Notes under the pieces: model-generated
Told to the model about the DNA's origin: nothing
What the model saw: the letters and a program-made list of their open reading frames with translations, nothing else
Database searches by the model: none
Made by a program: the position numbers and the translations under genes
Assembly (NCBI RefSeq): GCF_003594885.1
Contig: NZ_QZEZ01000003.1
Location: 124,001-188,000, forward strand
DNA from: Vallicoccus soli
Lineage (GTDB): Bacteria; Actinomycetota; Actinomycetes; Motilibacterales; Motilibacteraceae
DNA: 64,000 bases
Direction of reading: 5' to 3'
Part shown: positions 59,807-64,000 of the stretch, piece by piece
How the letters are laid out: the number at the start of each line of letters is the position of its first letter
How positions within the stretch are numbered: position 1 is the stretch's first letter

Positions 59807-60112
59807 GTGGCCACGGTGACCGCCGCGCAGCGGGGGCCGGCCGTCGTCGTCACCGTGACCGGTGACCTCGACCCGGCCTCCCTCGCGGCGCTGCACACCG
59901 ACCTCGTGCGACTCATCGCCGCAAGCGCTTACCGCCTCGTCGTCGACCTCACCGGCACCGCCGGCGAGCCCACCGGCACCGCCCGGGTCCTCGCCGACGT
60001 CGCCCAGCGCGTCGGGCGCCGACGCGGCTGGCTGCGCGTCGCCGGCGGCGCGCTCACCGAGGCGCCGGCCGGCACCACCCTGCACGACTCGGTCACCTCG
60101 GCCCTCGGCTGA
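59807..60112 (+). CDS. STAS-like small protein
   Basis: A 101-residue protein with the STAS rhythm: PAVVVTVTGDLDPASLAALHTDLVRL, then YRLVVDLTGTAG, then GRRRGWLRVAGG. Anti-anti-sigma proteins have a phosphorylatable Ser/Thr after the VVDL strand; here a Thr follows. It probably binds or switches a partner protein. The start is the GTG at 59807, 34 bp after the protease gene; a role in regulating this locus is possible but inferred. Confidence 0.6.
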   Translation: MATVTAAQRGPAVVVTVTGDLDPASLAALHTDLVRLIAASAYRLVVDLTGTAGEPTGTARVLADVAQRVGRRRGWLRVAGGALTEAPAGTTLHDSVTSALG

Positions 60113-60152
60113 GGACCGGGACCCGAGCACCACCACCGGACCAGGAGGAACC

Positions 60153-62180
60153 GTGGCCACCAGCATCATCACCCCGGTCGGGCCGCTCTTCGGCCCCGAC
60201 TTCGTCGTCGTCACCGCGAACGACGAGACCGGGCGCGAGTACAGCCTGCACGTCTACCCCGACGCGATGAACCACGAGCTGCGGGAGGCGGGGCTCCCGC
60301 AGCACTACTACTTCCAGCCGTCGCGGGTGTACCTCGCCCGCAAGGAGACCTCCCCCGACGACTTCGACTTCGGCATGACGATCTTCAAGGGCCTCATGAC
60401 CGACGAGTCGACGCTCGGCATCGACCCCGGGCAGACGGACGGCGGGTCGGCCGAGGTCGGCGGCGGCTTCTGCGCCTTCAGCACCACCTTCGCGATCCCG
60501 GACAGCGTCATCGAGGACGCCCGCCGCAAGATCCGCGACCAGCAGCACACGCCGCCGCCCGGGCGCCTCGCGCAGCTGTTCGGCCGGCGCGCCGGCGGGC
60601 CCGAGCCGCTGCTCGGCATCGTGCCCATCACCCACAGCGATGTGTCCATCGCGGTGCCCGACCTCGTGCAGGCCGGCACCGAGAAGGTCCCGATGATGAT
60701 CACCGCGGCCGGGACCGGCAAGGGGAGCATCGAGGCGCACGGCTACAACAGCTTCCTCGTCACCTGCAACCAGTTCGCCGCCGGCGCGATCGCCGGGGCG
60801 TTGCAGGAGGGCAAGTCCCCCTTCACCGTCTACGACGAGCTCAAGGAGTCGTTCTACGTCAACGCGGTGACCATCAAGGTCACGGTCGACGTGGCCAAGA
60901 TGTACGACTCCTTCTCGGCGGCCCTCAGCACCGGCGGCTTCCTCGGCATCAGCAGCCTCGCGGCCAGCTACGCGTACGAGCGGTGCCGCACCACCGGGGG
61001 CATCACGACCGAGATCACGCAGAACAGCGCGGCGCTGACTCCCGAGCTGGAGGCGTGGGTGACCCAGAACGTCGACGAGATGCGCAAGACCGCCATGGAG
61101 CTGGTCAAGACGGAGATCTTCGACTGGCAGCCGACACCGGACGCGCCCGCGACGGCGGACCGCGGCTGGTTCGGCAGCCTCTTCGGCGGCAGCGCGGTCT
61201 CGCTCAAGGGGAAGCAGGCCCGGCGCGAGGTGAAGCTCACGCAGGAGCTCAAGCTCAACCGGACGATCACCGTGACGCACCGGGTGAGCGGCACGCTCAA
61301 CGACCTCGAGCCCGCCGTGCGCGCCGACCTCGACAAGTACCTGTCCGTCATCGACATCGGCCAGTGGTTCAGCAAGCTCCAGGTCGCCGGCACCTGCGCG
61401 GTGAACTTCGGCGAGAAGCTGCCCGACGGCACCGACCTGCGCGACCCGATCCGCTCGGTGCAGATGCAGGTCAGCTACCCCGACTACAGCGACCCGGTCC
61501 GCGCCGACGGCTCGGTCAACCTCGTCACCCGCGCCGAGGGCTTCCACTACACGGCGGGGCAGCAGGACCGCGCCGCGCCGGCAGCGCTCGCGCTGTGGTC
61601 CGAGGTCAACCCGGACGACATCGTCAACGTCGCCTTCCTGCGCCTCGACCGCGAGGTCCCGGAGTGGCCGGCCGACCAGGTGCGGGTCCGCAAGACGCTC
61701 GTGTACGACGCCGCCGACCCGCGCGTCGACCTCGACGGGGGCCGCTCGCAGGTCGTCGTGGAGCGGACCGGCACCGACCACGCGCCGATCCTCGACCCCG
61801 CCGAGGTGGGCTACGTCTTCGTCCACTTCGTCCTCGACCGGCAGCTGCCCAAGGACAACGTGACGGTGACGCTCACGGTGTCCATCGGCGACCGCACGGA
61901 CGTCATCGAGGTCGACCGGGCGCGGCAGAAGAACGTGGTGTGGGAGCTGTTCTCCGACAAGTACTTCGATGCCGACGAGATGACCTGCACGGTCGAGGTC
62001 ACCGTCGCCGGCCCGAGCTTCACGGACGACCCCGTCGTGTGGACCGGCGAGCCGGAGACCTTCCCGGTGCCCGTGGGCCGGCTGAAGTACCTCAACCCCT
62101 TCAAGCTGTCGCTGCCCCCGGCGCCGGCCGAGGAGGTCGCGCGGATCAACGCCTACATCGCCGGCTACCCCACCACCTGA
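60153..62180 (+). CDS. Large protein of unknown function (675 aa)
   Basis: A soluble-looking 675-residue protein; no signal peptide, no clear transmembrane segments. Features seen: a beta-rich N-terminus (FVVVTANDETGREYSLHVY), AGAIAGALQEGKSPFTVYDELKESFYVNAVTIKVTVDV around ~210-250, STGGFLGISSLAASYAYE, a central helical region (ELEAWVTQNVDEMRKTAMELVK), an Arg/Lys-rich WFGSLFGGSAVSLKGKQARR segment, and beta-rich repeats at the end. I recognise no family. GTG start with an AGGAGG site 5-6 nt upstream, well supported. It lies in a run with the papain-like protease, the STAS-like protein and the next large gene. Confidence 0.6.
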   Translation: MATSIITPVGPLFGPDFVVVTANDETGREYSLHVYPDAMNHELREAGLPQHYYFQPSRVYLARKETSPDDFDFGMTIFKGLMTDESTLGIDPGQTDGGSAEVGGGFCAFSTTFAIPDSVIEDARRKIRDQQHTPPPGRLAQLFGRRAGGPEPLLGIVPITHSDVSIAVPDLVQAGTEKVPMMITAAGTGKGSIEAHGYNSFLVTCNQFAAGAIAGALQEGKSPFTVYDELKESFYVNAVTIKVTVDVAKMYDSFSAALSTGGFLGISSLAASYAYERCRTTGGITTEITQNSAALTPELEAWVTQNVDEMRKTAMELVKTEIFDWQPTPDAPATADRGWFGSLFGGSAVSLKGKQARREVKLTQELKLNRTITVTHRVSGTLNDLEPAVRADLDKYLSVIDIGQWFSKLQVAGTCAVNFGEKLPDGTDLRDPIRSVQMQVSYPDYSDPVRADGSVNLVTRAEGFHYTAGQQDRAAPAALALWSEVNPDDIVNVAFLRLDREVPEWPADQVRVRKTLVYDAADPRVDLDGGRSQVVVERTGTDHAPILDPAEVGYVFVHFVLDRQLPKDNVTVTLTVSIGDRTDVIEVDRARQKNVVWELFSDKYFDADEMTCTVEVTVAGPSFTDDPVVWTGEPETFPVPVGRLKYLNPFKLSLPPAPAEEVARINAYIAGYPTT

Positions 62181-62181
62181 G

Positions 62182-64000
62182 ATGCCCGCCCCCACCACGG
62201 CGGCCGCAGCCTCGCGGGCCCTCGCCCGCGGGCTGCGGCCCCCCGCCCCCGACCGGACCGCCACCCCCGCGGCGGTCGCCGTCGCGCCCGTCCTGCGCCT
62301 GAGCCCCGTCGTGCTCGCCCAGCTGGTCGTCCCCCTCGTCCCGCCGGGGGCGAGCGGCGTGGAGGAGCACCTGCCCGCGGCCGACCGCCGCGAGGGCCCG
62401 CTGCTGCCGGACCGCTCCGACCCGACCCTCACCTGGTACGTCCCCTCGGCCGCCCTCGTGGTGCCCGACCCGTCGTTCTCCTTCGCCGCCCGCCGGGTCG
62501 GCGCCGACCGCGACGGCGACCCGTTCCACGCGGCCCGCCTGGAGCTGGGGGTGCGGCTCGACGAGCCCCCGGAGGTGGCGCGGGCCCGGGCCGAGCGGCC
62601 GGGGACGACGTACCGGGCCGTGCCCCTGCTGGACCTCGACGCCGAGCTGCACCTGCCCTGGACCGACGCCGCCGGGCAGCCGCAGGCCGTACGGGTCCCG
62701 GCCGCCGTGGACCCGGCCCCTGACGGCACGCACCGCATCGTCGTCGACGGCCTCCTCGGTCCCGACGTCGTCCTCTGCTACACCCAGCTGCGCCTGCTCC
62801 ACGCCGCCGAGCTCCACCTGGCCCTGCGGTACCGGGCCGTCCGCACGCGCAGCCGCCGGCCGTGGTGGCCCCGGCGGCTGCCGGTGCTCGACGAGCTCCG
62901 CCCGCCACGTCCCCTGCGCCCGGTACGGGCGGTGCCACCGGGGCGACCCGTCCGCGAGCCGCTGGTCGCCGGCGCCCTCCGGCGGCCCCTCGAGGACGTG
63001 CTCGACCGGCGGCCGCGGCGCGAGCCCCTCGAGCCGCCCGAGCCCGTCGAGCCCGTCGAGCCGCCCGAGCCGGTGGAGCGGGCCGTGGTCGTCGAGGAGC
63101 ACGAGCAGCAGGTCGTCCGCCTCGCCGACGCCCTCGCCCGCGGTGACCACCCCCAGCGGTACACGCTCCAGGTCGGCGGCACCACGCGGACCATCGTCGA
63201 CGAGGCCGACCTCGCGGAGTTCCGCACGGCGCGCTCGGAGTACGTCGAGCTGGCCTCCCTGGGCGACGTCAGCGCCCGCTTCCCGTCGGTCCGGCGGGTG
63301 TACGCGGGTCGGGTCACCGGCACCGTCGTGGTCGTCCCGGCGGAGTACGCCCTCGTGCGCTCGGCCGCGGGCTGCGCGGCCCTGTGCCAGGCGCTCGTCG
63401 ACCCGCAGGCGGGCGGCGGGCAGGGCTCGCGCTTCGCCCTGGTGCTGGGCCTGGCCCCGCGCGTGGACCCGGTGGACCTGGCCGGCCTGGCCCGGGAGGT
63501 CGCCACGGCACCGGAGCTGGCCGGGCTGGTCCCGCGCCTCACGCTCCCCCGGGGGCTCGACCCGCGGCACCCGGCGACGCTCGCCACGCCGTTCGCCAGC
63601 GGTGCCACGTTCACCGAGGGGGCGGACCCCGGGACCGTGGTCCTGACCCTCGACGTCCGCGACGACGCGACACCCGCCGTCAACAAGGTCAACCTGCTGC
63701 TCGGCGCCCTCGCCGGGTCCGTGCGGAACGCGCTCACCGGCGAGCTCGCGGTCCGGGTCGACGACGTCCTCGAGGTCCCGGTGCGCACGGCGGTGACCCT
63801 CGACCTGCACGCGACGAGCGGGAGCGACGACGTCACGGTGCAGCCGGCCGACGGGGCGGGCACGGGGGTGGTGCTCGTGAACCGGACCCCGTACGACCTC
63901 GACGTCGTCCGCAGCGCCGCCGTCACCGACGCGGGCCTCGACGTCGCCCCCGTCGGGCAGCGGCTGGCCCCCGGCGCGTCCCTCGCGCTCGCGGCGCCAC
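62182..64000 (+). CDS. Large protein of unknown function, 3' end beyond the window
   Basis: Open for 606 codons from an ATG directly after the previous stop (gap 1 bp), no stop before the window edge. No predicted membrane segment and no signal peptide. The N-terminal ~250 residues are beta/alpha with many Pro; a Pro-Glu-Val repeat (EPLEPPEPVEPVEPPEPVE, residues ~283-301) marks a flexible linker, followed by a beta-rich part (RYTLQVGGTTRTIVDEADL.., VVLVNRTPYDLDVV). Translated from the raw sequence; codon usage fits its neighbours. It appears co-translated with the preceding unknown gene. Confidence 0.65.
   Translation, partial: MPAPTTAAAASRALARGLRPPAPDRTATPAAVAVAPVLRLSPVVLAQLVVPLVPPGASGVEEHLPAADRREGPLLPDRSDPTLTWYVPSAALVVPDPSFSFAARRVGADRDGDPFHAARLELGVRLDEPPEVARARAERPGTTYRAVPLLDLDAELHLPWTDAAGQPQAVRVPAAVDPAPDGTHRIVVDGLLGPDVVLCYTQLRLLHAAELHLALRYRAVRTRSRRPWWPRRLPVLDELRPPRPLRPVRAVPPGRPVREPLVAGALRRPLEDVLDRRPRREPLEPPEPVEPVEPPEPVERAVVVEEHEQQVVRLADALARGDHPQRYTLQVGGTTRTIVDEADLAEFRTARSEYVELASLGDVSARFPSVRRVYAGRVTGTVVVVPAEYALVRSAAGCAALCQALVDPQAGGGQGSRFALVLGLAPRVDPVDLAGLAREVATAPELAGLVPRLTLPRGLDPRHPATLATPFASGATFTEGADPGTVVLTLDVRDDATPAVNKVNLLLGALAGSVRNALTGELAVRVDDVLEVPVRTAVTLDLHATSGSDDVTVQPADGAGTGVVLVNRTPYDLDVVRSAAVTDAGLDVAPVGQRLAPGASLALAAP

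Noticed and set aside
60093-62738. 881-residue minus-strand frame opposite the 675-aa unknown gene
   Set aside because: The plus-strand frame has a strong ribosome-binding site, coupled neighbours and balanced composition; the minus frame is Arg/Val/Gly/Asp low complexity.
63029-63085. Short GAGCC-type repeats considered as a CRISPR or DNA repeat
   Set aside because: They are in frame and encode a Pro-Glu-Val linker in an open gene; no spacer structure.

Overview
The window is very GC-rich, uses GTG starts very often and is dense with 4-nt stop/start overlaps. Together with the gene content (MhuD-like haem monooxygenase, GAF-SpoIIE-HATPase switch protein, SURF1 next to DUF3817, DUF3140, DUF5302, stearoyl-ACP-type desaturase, Tad pilus genes) it indicates an actinobacterial chromosome, perhaps of a Kineosporiales/Motilibacterales-like lineage. 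The lineage is inference. I saw no rRNA, tRNA, IS element or CRISPR array.

Region 1 (1-11.0 kb). After the 3' end of a sulfotransferase gene comes a minus-strand run of ten genes, nearly all overlapping by 1-4 nt. In transcription order they encode an inositol-3-phosphate synthase homologue, an uncharacterised helical protein, a SAM methyltransferase, a Gfo/Idh/MocA dehydrogenase, a zinc-ribbon metallo-beta-lactamase-fold protein, a TIM-barrel sugar isomerase/epimerase-like protein, a YcaO protein, a GT4 glycosyltransferase, a PIG-L/LmbE deacetylase and an App1-type phosphatase. Inositol synthase, GT4 and LmbE deacetylase together mirror the first steps of mycothiol synthesis. With YcaO and the redox and methylation genes this looks like an undescribed inositol-glycoside pathway.

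Region 2 (11.2-36 kb) is mostly housekeeping and stress functions: a PP2C phosphatase, PHP metallohydrolase, haem monooxygenase, luciferase-like oxidoreductase, a repeat-rich intergenic region (16.14-16.45 kb), DUF445 and TauE proteins, a uridine-kinase homologue without a P-loop, an ABC-F protein, Cu/Zn superoxide dismutase, SURF1, a Tat esterase, an acyl-ACP desaturase with a probable operator, a ribosome-rescue factor, an FAD oxidoreductase, a PQ-loop protein, OHCU decarboxylase, an osmoprotectant ABC transporter and a histidine-ammonia-lyase homologue whose MIO tripeptide is changed.

Region 3 (35.6-42.8 kb) is an amino-sugar (probably N-acetylglucosamine) uptake and catabolism locus. PTS IIA/IIB are divergent from a GntR regulator, PTS IIC, NagA and a SIS-domain deaminase/isomerase, with a palindromic operator and two promoters between them. 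A soluble GAF-GAF chemoreceptor-like protein and DUF3140 follow.

Region 4 (43-51.3 kb) has a large secreted M14 carboxypeptidase, a cobalamin riboswitch controlling a corrinoid-type ABC importer, and an FMN-dependent 2-hydroxyacid dehydrogenase.

Region 5 (51.4-64 kb) has a Tad pilus operon (tadA, tadB, tadC, pilin-like, tadE, tadE, tadG) and then a second unusual locus. There a DUF2235 hydrolase is divergent from a papain-like protease with a peptidoglycan-binding domain, a STAS-like protein and two large proteins I cannot assign. The last runs off the end of the window.
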